Source of the DNA: Sanguibacter antarcticus
Lineage (GTDB): Bacteria > Actinomycetota > Actinomycetes > Actinomycetales > Cellulomonadaceae
NCBI RefSeq assembly: GCF_002564005.1
Contig: NZ_PDJG01000001.1
Span: forward strand, 1,488,001-1,552,000
Length of the DNA: 64,000 nt
Reading direction: 5' to 3'
This document shows positions 27,143 through 35,988 of the stretch, piece by piece. The notes under the pieces were generated by a model. It did no database searches, was not told the DNA's origin, and saw only the letters and a program-made list of their open reading frames with translations. How positions within the stretch are numbered: the stretch's first letter is position 1; each line of letters opens with the position of its first letter. The position numbers were made by a program, and so were the translations under genes.

Positions 27143-27165
27143 GATCACGCGTCCTGACGGCTGTA

Positions 27166-27507
27166 TCAGCCGACCGGCTGGAGCGAGCCAGCAGAGTGGC
27201 GCATCCCACGCTCTGGCTGCGCACGCCCCATGGCGGCGAAGTCCGCTGGCAGAGTGTCCGGGACGAGGAGGCCTTCAGCGACCGCGATGCGGTCGCTGAC
27301 CTCACGAAGGATCAACGACAGCGGCGCGTCGAGAGCGTCACAGATCGATCCGAGGAGCTCCGACGATGCTTCCTTCTGTCCACGCTCGACCTCGCTCAGG
27401 TATCCGAGCGAGACCCGCGCAGCCGAGGACACCTCACGGAGCGTCCGCCCCTGCCGTTGACGAGCATCTCGCAGTACGTCCCCGATCTCTCGGCGTAGTA
27501 CAACCAT
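27166..27507 (-). CDS. clgR: XRE-family transcriptional regulator ClgR
   Basis: 113-residue regulator with one helix-turn-helix (about 6-65; [23 protein letters not shown]). ClgR activates clpP and related proteostasis genes in actinobacteria and is itself a Clp substrate. ATG at 27507 is chosen for GGAGGAGG 7 nt upstream and because homologues are this size. The frame is open back to an ATG at 27759 that overlaps the cinA stop, but those 84 codons are poor in G/C third positions. Order ftsK-pgsA-cinA-clgR is conserved. The C-terminus QPVG lacks an obvious Ala-Ala degron. Confidence 0.9.
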   Translation of the reverse strand: MVVLRREIGDVLRDARQRQGRTLREVSSAARVSLGYLSEVERGQKEASSELLGSICDALDAPLSLILREVSDRIAVAEGLLVPDTLPADFAAMGRAQPERGMRHSAGSLQPVG

Positions 27508-27613
27508 GTGGCGACCTCCTCCCGTATCCTGAACCTCTTGTGTCGTGGTGACCGCACCACCTCGAGGGTCGCGAAGCGTCCTCGAGGATGAAGGGTCTGT
27601 CTTACCGTACCTT

Positions 27614-27628
27614 GCTTGCCCTGCAAGC
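27614..27628. promoter_or_regulatory. Inverted repeat upstream of clgR
   Basis: GCTTGC-CCT-GCAAGC, about 110 nt before clgR and just upstream of a minus-strand TACGGT at 27604-27609. Could be an operator, possibly autoregulatory. Confidence 0.4.
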
Positions 27629-27755
27629 CGCTTGCTCGATCCGTTGAACACGCCAGATCTTGACCTGGTCGTCACATTCACCGGCCCTGCAACCACCTGG
27701 TTCGTCTTCACACAGTCCTCAACGACGGTCGGCTCTGCGTTGTTCCCGCGGGTCG

Positions 27756-28226
27756 TCATCGGAGCACCTCCTCGAGGAGCGCCAGCGCAGCCCGCACGCT
27801 CGCGTCCTGGACTGCAGCTCTGTCACCGGCGAAAGCATGCTCTTCCGTGCGCGTCCCGGCCCCCTCGCGGTGCACCGCGAGAAAGACGGTGCCCGGCTCA
27901 CGTCCGTCTTGAGAGTCTGGGCCCGCCACTCCGGTCGTCGCCACCCCGACCTCTGCGTCCAGCCGCTGGCACACTCCCTCGGCCATCTGCCGCGCGACGT
28001 CGCCGGTGACGGCTCCGTGCGCGGCCAGCACACCTGCGTCGACGCCGAGCAGGCTGTGCTTGAGATCCGTCGCATAGGCCACCACCCCGCCACGGACGAC
28101 GCGGGACGCGCCCGGGACCGCGACCAGCTCGGCGACCAGCAACCCCCCGGTCAACGACTCCGCGACCGCGAGCGACAGCTCCGAGCGCTCGAGAAGCTCA
28201 AGGACACGGGCCGCGACCGGGAGCAT
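27756..28226 (-). CDS. cinA: CinA C-terminal-domain protein (nicotinamide-nucleotide amidase type)
   Basis: 156-residue stand-alone C-terminal domain of CinA, the PncC amidase that deamidates NMN in pyridine nucleotide recycling. Signatures: [26 protein letters not shown] and [12 protein letters not shown], with the catalytic serine in AESLTGG. The N-terminal molybdopterin-binding-like domain of full-length CinA is absent, as in most actinobacteria. The ATG overlaps the pgsA stop by one base (TGATG). Confidence 0.92.
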   Translation of the reverse strand: MLPVAARVLELLERSELSLAVAESLTGGLLVAELVAVPGASRVVRGGVVAYATDLKHSLLGVDAGVLAAHGAVTGDVARQMAEGVCQRLDAEVGVATTGVAGPDSQDGREPGTVFLAVHREGAGTRTEEHAFAGDRAAVQDASVRAALALLEEVLR

Positions 28227-28852
28227 CAGGCCTCGTCGTCCTGGACAGCGGCGCGAGCGCCGCTGTGCGCCGCACCTGCGGCGCGGGCGTCGCGGCGCAC
28301 CTGCCAGCCCTTGATCGCATAGTCGACGCCGGTCCCGAGCGTCACCACCAGCGCCGCAGCCATGACAGCGGCGCCGAGCCACCCGAGCACGGCCGGCATC
28401 TCATGGAGCGGGAAGAGGTAGATCGCGATCGCGACCGACTGCAAGACCGTCTTGAGCTTTCCACCGCGCGACGCCGGCATGACGGCGTAGCGGAGGATCA
28501 AGAACCGCATGAGAGTGATGCCTGCCTCGCGAGCGAGGATGAGCACCGTCACCCACCACCACACGTCACCCAGCGCCGAGAGCACGACGAGCGCTGTACC
28601 GATGAGGACCTTGTCGGCGATCGGATCGAGGATCTTGCCGAGGTCGGTCACCATGTCGTTCTTGCGCGCGAGGTAGCCGTCCAGCCGGTCTGTCGCTGCA
28701 GCGAGGATGAAGATCGCTGCCGCCACGAGCCGCCACGTCACGGTGTGCCCGCCGTCGGCCAGCAGCGCCCACGCGAAGAAGGGGACCATGGCGATCCGCA
28801 GCATCGTCACGATGTTGGCAGCGTTCCACGGAGAAGCGTTAGGTGAGGTCAC
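28226..28852 (-). CDS. pgsA: CDP-diacylglycerol--glycerol-3-phosphate 3-phosphatidyltransferase
   Basis: 208-residue membrane enzyme of the CDP-alcohol phosphotransferase family making phosphatidylglycerol phosphate. The full motif is present: Asp55, Asp58-Gly59, Ala62-Arg63, Gly72, Asp76 and Asp80. About five membrane helices. The C-terminus is a short cytosolic Ala-rich tail. TAGGCT lies 6 nt before the GTG start with no Shine-Dalgarno, so it probably has its own leaderless promoter 22 nt downstream of ftsK. cinA follows with overlapping codons. Confidence 0.93.
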   Translation of the reverse strand: MTSPNASPWNAANIVTMLRIAMVPFFAWALLADGGHTVTWRLVAAAIFILAAATDRLDGYLARKNDMVTDLGKILDPIADKVLIGTALVVLSALGDVWWWVTVLILAREAGITLMRFLILRYAVMPASRGGKLKTVLQSVAIAIYLFPLHEMPAVLGWLGAAVMAAALVVTLGTGVDYAIKGWQVRRDARAAGAAHSGARAAVQDDEA

Positions 28853-28858
28853 GCGCCA

Positions 28859-28864
28859 AGCCTA
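28859..28864 (-). promoter_or_regulatory. -10 of pgsA-cinA
   Basis: TAGGCT, 6 nt before the pgsA GTG, in the gap after ftsK. Confidence 0.55.
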
Positions 28865-28874
28865 TGCGCTCACA

Positions 28875-31586
28875 TCATCGGACAGGTGCGTTCCACCCGT
28901 CGTCGTCGGTGTCCGCGCTGTCGTGATAATCCACAGCTTCGGGGGGCATCGACGCGCTGAGGTCCTCGTAGGGGCTCTCTGCTGCGGCGGACGACGGTGC
29001 GGGCGTCCCTCGCAGCATGGCCAGCGTTCCGGGCAGGTCGTCCGCCTGAACCATGACCTCGCGGGCCTTCGACCCCTCGGACGGACCGACGATCTCCCGA
29101 GACTCCAGCAGGTCCATGAGCCTGCCCGCCTTCGCGAAGCCCACCCTGAGCTTGCGCTGGAGCATGGACGTGGACCCGAACTGCGTGGTCACGACGAGCT
29201 CTGCAGCCTGCAAGAGGAGGTCGAGATCGTCTCCGATGTCGTCGTCGACCTGCTTCTTCGCCGCGACCTGCGCGACGTCCTGCCGGTAGACGGGCTTGAG
29301 CTGGGCTTTGACGTGCTCGACGACCGCATGGACCTCGCTCTCCCCCACCCAGGCACCTTGGACACGGATCGGCTTCGAGGCTCCCATCGGCAAGAAGAGC
29401 GCGTCACCCTGCCCGATGAGCTTCTCGGCTCCGGCCTGGTCGAGAACGACGCGGGAGTCAGCGAGCGAGGACGTCGCGAACGCGAGCCGCGACGGGACGT
29501 TCGCCTTGATGAGCCCGGTGACGACGTCGACGCTGGGCCTCTGGGTCGCGAGGACGAGGTGGATACCTGCAGCGCGCGCGAGCTGTGTGATGCGCTGGAT
29601 CGAGGCCTCGACGTCTCGCGGCGCCACCATCATGAGGTCAGCAAGCTCGTCGACGACGACGAGCAGGTAGGGGTACGTCGCGATCTTGCGCTCTGAGCCA
29701 GGCATCGGCTTGACCTTGCCGGCACGCACCGCGGTGTTGAAGTCGTCGATGTGCTTGTATCCGAAGAGCGCGAGGTCGTCGTAGCGCGCGTCCATCTCGC
29801 GGACCACCCATTCGAGCGCCTCGGCGGCCTTCTTCGGGTTGGTGATGATCGGTGTGATGAGGTGCGGGATGCCCTCGTAGATAGTCAGCTCGACGCGCTT
29901 GGGGTCGACGAGCACCATCCGCACCTCGTCGGGTGTCGAGCGCATGAGGATCGACGTGATCATCGAGTTGACGAAGCTCGACTTGCCGGCGCCCGTCGCG
30001 CCAGCGACGAGGATGTGGGGCATCTTCGCCAGGTTGGCCACGACGTATCCGCCCTCGACGTCCTTGCCGACGCCGATGATCATCGGGTGCTCGCTGCGCA
30101 ACGCGACAGCAGACCGGAGCACGTCACCGAGCACCACGGTCTCGCGGTCGGTGTTCGGGATCTCGATACCGATCGCGGACTTGCCAGGGATGGGCGAGAG
30201 GATACGGACGTCGGCGCTCGCGACCGCGTAGGCGATGTTCTTGCTCAGCGCTGTGACGCGCTCGACCTTGAGCCCAGGCCCGACCTCGACCTCGTAGCGC
30301 GTCACGGTCGGCCCACGGCTGAAGCCGGTGACCTTCGCGGCGATGTCGAACTGGTCGAACACGCCCGTGAGCGCTTCGACGATGCGGTCGTTGGCGGCGG
30401 AACGCACCTTGTGCGGAGCACCCTTGACCAGCAGGTCTTCGCCCGGGAGGACGTAGACGGTGTCTCCGTCGAGCATCGGCTGCTCGCCCCGGGGCACCCG
30501 GGTCGTCGGCGGAGCAGGCAACGGGCGCATCGGCACCTGCGCCGCGGCGACCGGCGCGTCCGCCGGACGGTCGGTGGTCCCGAGAACCTCGGTGGGCGGG
30601 TCGGCCGGCGGCGCGACCGCGGCCTCGTGCGCGGTCTCGAGCATCTCGCGCTCCAGCGCCGCAGCACGCTCGAAGGCCTCGTCGCCGACATAGCCGCCTT
30701 CGAGACGCTCGGTCGGCTCCTCCTCCGCCGCGGGCTCGGCACGAGGCCTTCGGGGAGACTTCACACGTCGACGTGACGGCTTCGGCACCTCGTCGGTCCC
30801 GTCGTGACGGAGGACGCCGTCGGCAAGGTCAAGGTCCTGCGGGTCTTTCTCCGTGGGCTCTTGCCCGCCCGGCTCGTGCCCGGTCAGCCTGTTGTAGACC
30901 CCACCGAGACGCTCGGGGATGGCGTGCACAGGTGTCTTCGTGACGACGAGAAGCCCGAAGAACGCCAGGAGCACGAGCAGCGGGACGGCGACCCACGCGC
31001 TCAGTCCTGCGGCGAGCGGGTGCCCGACGAGATAGCCGACGATCCCGCCTGCGTCACGCAGGCCTTCGTAGCCGTCGCTCGGCTGAGGCCGTCCCGAGGC
31101 GATGTGGACGATGCTGCAGACGGCGACCGTCATCGCACTGAGCCCGATCGTCACCCGTGAGTTCGCCTGCTCACGATCAGGGTGCCGCATGAGCCGGACC
31201 GCGAGAGCCAGCAAGATGAGCGGGACAGCGACGGCAACCTCTCCGAACGTCCCTGCGGCCACGACGTGGATGGCCTCAGCGGTCGAGCCGTCGATGCCCC
31301 ACCACTCCCGAGCGGCCACGATCAGCGCGAGCGCGACGAGGAGGAAGGCGACACCGTCACGCCGGTGAGCCGGATCGAGCTCTCGTGCGTCCCGTCCGAT
31401 CCTCCGTGCTGTCCCACCCACGAGGTGCGCCACTCCCATCCACATGCTCTTGACCAGCCGGACAGGCCATGGCCTCTTCGGTGCTGCAACCTTCTTCGTC
31501 GTGCTCGCCCGGGCCTTCGTGGCGCTGGCTGCGCGACCACGCGCTGGCGTTCCGGAGCGCTGGGTGGAGGACGCACGGGTAGCCAT
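28875..31586 (-). CDS. ftsK: DNA translocase FtsK/SpoIIIE
   Basis: 903-residue septal DNA pump. Four or five membrane helices lie between about 60 and 240, then a disordered Pro/Glu-rich linker to about 400, the RecA-like motor with Walker A GATGAGKSS near 527-535 and Walker B LLVVVDELADL, and the DNA-reading gamma winged helix at about 790-860 (FGSTSMLQRKLRVGFAKAG). It moves chromosome ends through the septum and activates dimer resolution. TAGATT lies 6 nt before the ATG. It precedes pgsA-cinA-clgR on the same strand. Confidence 0.96.
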   Translation of the reverse strand: MATRASSTQRSGTPARGRAASATKARASTTKKVAAPKRPWPVRLVKSMWMGVAHLVGGTARRIGRDARELDPAHRRDGVAFLLVALALIVAAREWWGIDGSTAEAIHVVAAGTFGEVAVAVPLILLALAVRLMRHPDREQANSRVTIGLSAMTVAVCSIVHIASGRPQPSDGYEGLRDAGGIVGYLVGHPLAAGLSAWVAVPLLVLLAFFGLLVVTKTPVHAIPERLGGVYNRLTGHEPGGQEPTEKDPQDLDLADGVLRHDGTDEVPKPSRRRVKSPRRPRAEPAAEEEPTERLEGGYVGDEAFERAAALEREMLETAHEAAVAPPADPPTEVLGTTDRPADAPVAAAQVPMRPLPAPPTTRVPRGEQPMLDGDTVYVLPGEDLLVKGAPHKVRSAANDRIVEALTGVFDQFDIAAKVTGFSRGPTVTRYEVEVGPGLKVERVTALSKNIAYAVASADVRILSPIPGKSAIGIEIPNTDRETVVLGDVLRSAVALRSEHPMIIGVGKDVEGGYVVANLAKMPHILVAGATGAGKSSFVNSMITSILMRSTPDEVRMVLVDPKRVELTIYEGIPHLITPIITNPKKAAEALEWVVREMDARYDDLALFGYKHIDDFNTAVRAGKVKPMPGSERKIATYPYLLVVVDELADLMMVAPRDVEASIQRITQLARAAGIHLVLATQRPSVDVVTGLIKANVPSRLAFATSSLADSRVVLDQAGAEKLIGQGDALFLPMGASKPIRVQGAWVGESEVHAVVEHVKAQLKPVYRQDVAQVAAKKQVDDDIGDDLDLLLQAAELVVTTQFGSTSMLQRKLRVGFAKAGRLMDLLESREIVGPSEGSKAREVMVQADDLPGTLAMLRGTPAPSSAAAESPYEDLSASMPPEAVDYHDSADTDDDGWNAPVR

Positions 31587-31592
31587 GCTGCC

Positions 31593-31598
31593 AATCTA
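31593..31598 (-). promoter_or_regulatory. -10 of ftsK
   Basis: TAGATT, 6 nt before the ATG. Confidence 0.6.
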
Positions 31599-31655
31599 GT
31601 CGCGCCCGCCGGGCGATCCGCGGATTGCAGGTTGCGTGTCCGGACCAGGACGGCC

Positions 31656-31686
31656 GATGGACCGGCAGCCAGGCTACCGGTCCATC
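31656..31686 (-). terminator. Hairpin after the proline-rich membrane protein gene
   Basis: GATGGACCGG and CCGGTCCATC, with AGCC/GGCT extending the stem inside. A second copy of the right arm overlaps the stop codon region near 31702-31712. Confidence 0.55.
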
Positions 31687-31709
31687 AGACGAGCTGTGCT
31701 ATCGGTCCA

Positions 31710-32816
31710 TCACTGGATCGCGAAGTAGCCCTCGTAGTCGTCCTCGAAGTCACCCCACGCGGAGACGCGCCAGACGCCGTCAGCAGCCTGGTCCTCCGGA
31801 ACCGTCACACAGATGTTCCCGGTGGCCGTGCCGTCCGTGTACAGCTCCTGACCCGTGTCGAGCTCGTTCGGGAGCTCGACATAGTTGCAGTTGTCGTCGT
31901 ACGTGGTGCCGTTCGCCCCGACGTAGACCCAGTCGAGGTCGTACAGGTCTTCACGGTCCGGACCCGTGTAGGTGACGGTCGCCGGCGCCATGACGTACAC
32001 CGAGCCGGCCGGCGGAGCGTAGTTCTCGAGGGAGTACGAGCTGAGACCGGGAGAGATCTCGGCCCAGGCGTCGAGGTTCGACGCAGCCATCGAGACGCTC
32101 CAGTTGAAGATCATGGCCGTCTCGTTCGGTGCGAGCGGTGCGGCACGCGTGCCGTTGTCCGACGCTGCACCGGTGGCCTCGTCGGTCGGCTCGTCGGTCG
32201 GCTCGTCCGACTCCTTCTCGGTGGGCTCCTCCGCCGGCTCGTCCGACTCTTCGTCGGTCGGCGCGTCCGACTTCTCGGTCGCCTCGGAGGTCGAGTCGTC
32301 CTTCTTCGTGTCGTCGTCGCCACCACCGATGACACCGGTCGCGAAGAGGACGCCGAAGATCGCGAGCAGCGCGACCACACCGATGATCACGGGGATGAGC
32401 CACGCCTTGGGCTTCGATCCCGGAGCACCGCCCGACGGAGGCGGCTGCCACCCGCCAGGACCAGCAGGACCGCCAGGTCCGCCGAAGCCGGGAGCCTGAG
32501 GAGCCCCCTGGGCGGGCCCCCCGAAAGTACCGTTGGGGAAGACTGCCGTCTGGTCGGCGTCCTTCGGGCTGACGCTCCCCGCTGCAGCGAAGGCCTGGGT
32601 AGGGGCCCCCTGGTCCGCGCCCGTGAAACGGGACACGTCTCCAGCATCATCTGGCTGCGGGACGCCAGGCGCTGCGGGCTGCGCTGCGTCGTCGAGCCAG
32701 AGCTGCCATCCGGGAGGGGGCGCAGGCCATGAGGGGTCCGGGTTCCACCCAGGAGGCGGGGTCCAGCCCTCCGGGGCAGGTGGCCATCCGGGCGGAGGAT
32801 TGAAGCGTGCAGCCAT
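31710..32816 (-). CDS. Proline-rich single-pass membrane protein with DUF4352-like extracellular domain
   Basis: 368 residues. The N-terminal 130 residues are Pro/Gly/Trp-rich with repeated PPPGW and PGWNPDPSW units like DUF2510. One membrane helix lies near 140-162 (AWLIPVIIGVVALLAIFGVL). An acidic repeat linker of DEPTDE and EEPTEK units follows. The last 130 residues form a beta-rich domain with two cysteines (YDDNCNY and GNICVTVP) that looks like DUF4352. The ATG has AGGGG upstream. Such proteins are abundant in actinobacteria; their function is unknown. A hairpin follows its stop. Confidence 0.75.
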   Translation of the reverse strand: MAARFNPPPGWPPAPEGWTPPPGWNPDPSWPAPPPGWQLWLDDAAQPAAPGVPQPDDAGDVSRFTGADQGAPTQAFAAAGSVSPKDADQTAVFPNGTFGGPAQGAPQAPGFGGPGGPAGPGGWQPPPSGGAPGSKPKAWLIPVIIGVVALLAIFGVLFATGVIGGGDDDTKKDDSTSEATEKSDAPTDEESDEPAEEPTEKESDEPTDEPTDEATGAASDNGTRAAPLAPNETAMIFNWSVSMAASNLDAWAEISPGLSSYSLENYAPPAGSVYVMAPATVTYTGPDREDLYDLDWVYVGANGTTYDDNCNYVELPNELDTGQELYTDGTATGNICVTVPEDQAADGVWRVSAWGDFEDDYEGYFAIQ

Positions 32817-33109
32817 GACGGCCCCTTCCGATTGCTGAGCAGTGATCGCGCGGCTCACAGAGATCGTCGGTACGGGGGGCCGACGGGAGACGGTGGTGCG
32901 GTGACTGCGGGAGATTTCTGGCTCAGGCTACACTCCGCCAACACGCGTACACACCAAATGTTCACGAGTGGTCATGGGCACAAGTACCCATCGCACACAC
33001 GTTCACCGACCGCCGGTCGGTCAGGAGATCACGGTCCAGGCCGGTTAGGCGGGCCAGCTGTCCGGTCACGGTGAACACCGCTCGGCGCCCGTCACGCCCA
33101 CCACCCGTC
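32817..33109. other. Longest gene-free interval
   Basis: 293 nt between dapA and the membrane protein gene. It holds the 17-bp palindrome at 33005-33021 and a possible minus-strand -10 TAGCCT near 32932-32937. No gene is supported. Confidence 0.6.
33005..33021. repeat. 17-bp perfect palindrome downstream of dapA
   Basis: ACCGACCG-C-CGGTCGGT. Loop is too small for a good terminator; an operator for the gene starting at 32816 is possible. Confidence 0.45.
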
Positions 33110-34033
33110 TCAGTCGGTGGGCGACGCCACAGAGAGCAGACCGGCCTCGACGAGCGCACCGCGGACGCTGGCGACCTCGGATCCGGTCGCCTCCACCTGG
33201 GGCAGGCGCAGGCCGCCGGACGGGATGAGGTCGAGCTCCCGCAGCGCCGCCTTGACCATGACGACCCCGAGCCCAGCCGACATGATCGCGTCGATCACGG
33301 GCACGAGACGCGAGAACCCTTCGGCTGCGACCCCGACCTGTCCGCTGCGGAAAGCATCACCGATGTCCCGGAGCTGCTGGCCGGCCACATGGCCGATGAC
33401 GCTGACGAGCCCCGCGGCCCCGTGAGCGAGGAACGCGAGGAAGAGGGCGTCGTCGCCGCTGTACCAGTCGAGGTCCGTGCGCGCCATGGTCCGTGCGGCA
33501 GAGAAGACGTCACCGGTCGCGTCCTTCACCGCGACGATGTTCTCGTGCTCGGCGAGACGCTCGTACGTCGCAGACGCGAGTCGGACACCAGTGCGGCCAG
33601 GGACGTCATAGAGCATGACCGGCAGGTCCGTGGCGTCCGCGACAGCCACCGTGTGGCGCACGATGCCGTCCTGGGAGGGCCGGGAGTAATACGGGGTGAC
33701 CACGAGCAGACCGTGGGCCCCCGCCTCCGCGGCCTGTCGGGCCATCCGGACAGCGTGGTCCGTGTCGTTCGAGCCGGCGCCGGCGACGATCATCGCCCGG
33801 TCCCCCACGGCATCGACGACGGCGCGCACGAGCTCGGCCTTCTCCGGTGCGTGGGTCGTCGGTGACTCACCGGTCGTCCCGTTGAGGACGAGGCCGTCGT
33901 GACCGTTCGCGACGAGGTGCTCCGCGAGCGCGACGGCTGCCTGGAGATCGACCGAGCCGTCCGGGGCGAAGGGGGTCACCATCGCCGTGAGCAGCGTTCC
34001 GAACGAGGGTGACCGAGGAGTGGAGTGCGTCAT
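33110..34033 (-). CDS. dapA: 4-hydroxy-tetrahydrodipicolinate synthase
   Basis: 307-residue TIM-barrel lyase condensing pyruvate with aspartate semialdehyde, the first step of the lysine branch. Schiff-base Lys170 is in IVAVKDATG, Tyr142 in LYDVPGRTG, and the threonine pair in NGTTGES near 53-54. TACTTT, preceded by TG, sits 6 nt before the ATG: an extended -10 and a leaderless start. The frame extends 21 codons upstream through this promoter. Other dapA copies may exist elsewhere, since this one is not next to dapB. Confidence 0.94.
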   Translation of the reverse strand: MTHSTPRSPSFGTLLTAMVTPFAPDGSVDLQAAVALAEHLVANGHDGLVLNGTTGESPTTHAPEKAELVRAVVDAVGDRAMIVAGAGSNDTDHAVRMARQAAEAGAHGLLVVTPYYSRPSQDGIVRHTVAVADATDLPVMLYDVPGRTGVRLASATYERLAEHENIVAVKDATGDVFSAARTMARTDLDWYSGDDALFLAFLAHGAAGLVSVIGHVAGQQLRDIGDAFRSGQVGVAAEGFSRLVPVIDAIMSAGLGVVMVKAALRELDLIPSGGLRLPQVEATGSEVASVRGALVEAGLLSVASPTD

Positions 34034-34039
34034 GGACCA

Positions 34040-34045
34040 AAAGTA
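34040..34045 (-). promoter_or_regulatory. Extended -10 of dapA
   Basis: TACTTT preceded by TG, 6 nt before the ATG. Confidence 0.65.
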
Positions 34046-34098
34046 CAGCGCTCGCACGTGCTCCCTCTCACCCGTCCGTGCTCGACGCCCGTCCACAC

Positions 34099-34163
34099 GT
34101 TCTCACCGCGGTCGCGGCCTGACCGCGAACAGCAGGTTTCGCTCTGGGGACCGAGGTGAGAAC
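34099..34163. repeat. Nested inverted repeats in the dapA-glpQ interval
   Basis: Outer arms GTTCTCACC (34099-34107) and GGTGAGAAC (34155-34163) match perfectly; CGCGGTC and GACCGCG (34107-34127) pair inside. Could fold as RNA in a glpQ leader or be paired binding sites. Confidence 0.45.
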
Positions 34164-34297
34164 ACTGCATGAACGAGGGCAAACTCTTGCCAAACTCAAC
34201 GATGACCTGCGCAGACACGTGTGAGGATCGCCGCTGGAGCCACCATGGCTCCGCCCAGCGTTCTCAGTTCTGCACGTCCATCTGGAGGAGCGACCCC

Positions 34298-35014
34298 GTG
34301 ACTGCACCCAGCGGCCCACCATCGACCGGCCCCGCTGTCATCTCCCACCGCGGCGACGCGATCAACCACCGCGAGAACACGCTGGCCGCGATCCGGTCGG
34401 CTATGGACCAGGGCGCGCACGCCGTCGAGGTCGATGTCCAGCTGTCGGCCGACGGGACTCCGGTCCTCGTCCACGACGAGACGTTCGAGAGACTGTGGGG
34501 CGACCCCAGGCCTGTCGCATCGATGCCGTGGTCCGAGATCGCGACGCTCGGGGACGGGACCGTCCGCGTCCCGCGTCTCCAGGAAGCGCTCGAGCTCTCG
34601 GTCGAGAGCGGCGTCCCGCTCGTCCTCGACCAGAAGCACCCGGTGGCGGGCCTCGCTGCGGCGCGTCTGGTGGACCGCCTCGGCGCTGAGCTCACGCGCT
34701 ACTGCGGGTCGACCGAGGGGCTCCTCGGGATCCGCGCGATGGACCCCGGCGCGACGATCTACTTCAACGACACGTCGCTCGCGCTGCCGGACGTCCGGCT
34801 CCTCGCGACGCTGCGTCCGCAGTACTACAACCCGTACTGGCGGTTCCTCGCCCCCGCGACGGTCGATGCGATGCACGCGTTCGGCATCCTCGTCAGCTGC
34901 TGGACCCCGAACGAGGACGCCGAGCTCGCGCTCGCGCTGGACATGGGTGTCGACGGCGTCATGACCGACCGGATCGACCGGCTCCTCCTGCAGATCGAGA
35001 AGCGCGCATCGTGA
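34298..35014 (+). CDS. glpQ: Glycerophosphodiester phosphodiesterase
   Basis: 238-residue cytosolic GDPD enzyme releasing glycerol-3-phosphate from glycerophosphodiesters. Catalytic signatures: His17-Arg18 in SHRGD, RENT at 25-28, Glu44 and Asp46 in VEVDV, and His59-Asp60 in VLVHDE. GTG at 34298 has GGAGGAG 7 nt upstream; 43 upstream codons are leader. No signal peptide, so the substrate must be imported, consistent with the ugp genes that follow with overlapping GTGA. Confidence 0.92.
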   Translation: MTAPSGPPSTGPAVISHRGDAINHRENTLAAIRSAMDQGAHAVEVDVQLSADGTPVLVHDETFERLWGDPRPVASMPWSEIATLGDGTVRVPRLQEALELSVESGVPLVLDQKHPVAGLAAARLVDRLGAELTRYCGSTEGLLGIRAMDPGATIYFNDTSLALPDVRLLATLRPQYYNPYWRFLAPATVDAMHAFGILVSCWTPNEDAELALALDMGVDGVMTDRIDRLLLQIEKRAS

Positions 35015-35988
35015 GCGCGCCCGTCCTCGATGCACCCGGCGTCCGCACACCGCCGCAGCCACACGACACGACCGCCGTCGAGCAGGAGCCGGTCGCGCGT
35101 CGCAGCCTCTGGGCGCGCCATCGCGCGGAGTACCTGACCTTCCTGCTCTTCGTCACACCGAACATGGCGCTCATCGCCGTGTTCACCTACCGTCCCCTGC
35201 TCCTCAACGCCCAGTACTCGACGCTGCAGTGGAACCTCGGGTCCAGCACCGCCACCGTGATCGGGCTCGACAACTACGTCCGCTGGTTCACCGACCCTCG
35301 CAGCCTCGAGGTCGTCCGGGTGACCGCGATCTTCACGCTGACGACGGTCGGAGCCACCCTGGCGCTCGGCCTGGCGCTGGCGACGGTGCTCAACCGTCCG
35401 TTGCGCGGGACGACGTTCGCACGATCGGTCGTCTTCGCTCCGTACGTGCTGTCCGGCGTGGGGGTCGGCATGGTCTGGCTCTTCATCTTCGACCCCACGT
35501 ACGGCGCCCTGTCAGCGGTGCTGCGGCTCTGGGGTGCGACGAGTCCCGAGTGGTACCTCGACCGGGACTGGGCGCTGGCGATGGTCATCGTCGTCTACGT
35601 GTGGAAGAACCTCGGCTATGCCGCGGTGATCTACCTCGCTGCGCTCCAGTCGGTGCCCAAGGACCTGCTCGACGCGGCCGCGCTCGACGGCGCAGGCCGG
35701 TCGCGAACCTTCTGGAAGATCACGGTCCCGCTCCTGTCTCCCACGACGTTCTTCCTCGTCATCACGACCGTCCTGTCGTCGCTGCAGTCCTTCGACCTCA
35801 TCCACGTCATGACCAAGGGCGGCCCGCTCGACGGCACGACGACCCTCATGTACCAGGTGTATGTCGAGGCCTTCGTCACCGGCCGAGCCGGCTACTCGTC
35901 AGCGATCTCGATGATCCTCTTCACGGTCCTGCTCGTCATGACGCTCAGCCAGATGCGCTTCCTCGAGACGAAGGTGCACTACTCGTGA
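35011..35988 (+). CDS. ugpA: ABC transporter permease, UgpA-like
   Basis: 325-residue carbohydrate-type permease with six helices and the EAA loop DAAALDGAGRSRTFWKI. A 40-residue polar N-terminus precedes the first helix. The GTG start overlaps the glpQ stop. Gene order glpQ-ugpA-ugpE-ugpB points to glycerol-3-phosphate or glycerophosphodiester uptake, but MalF-type sugar permeases look similar, so the substrate is inferred from context. Confidence 0.85.
   Translation: MSAPVLDAPGVRTPPQPHDTTAVEQEPVARRSLWARHRAEYLTFLLFVTPNMALIAVFTYRPLLLNAQYSTLQWNLGSSTATVIGLDNYVRWFTDPRSLEVVRVTAIFTLTTVGATLALGLALATVLNRPLRGTTFARSVVFAPYVLSGVGVGMVWLFIFDPTYGALSAVLRLWGATSPEWYLDRDWALAMVIVVYVWKNLGYAAVIYLAALQSVPKDLLDAAALDGAGRSRTFWKITVPLLSPTTFFLVITTVLSSLQSFDLIHVMTKGGPLDGTTTLMYQVYVEAFVTGRAGYSSAISMILFTVLLVMTLSQMRFLETKVHYS

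Noticed and set aside
32200..32300. Short direct repeats resembling a tandem array
   Set aside because: They encode the DEPTDE/EEPTEK linker of the membrane protein, so this is coding low complexity.
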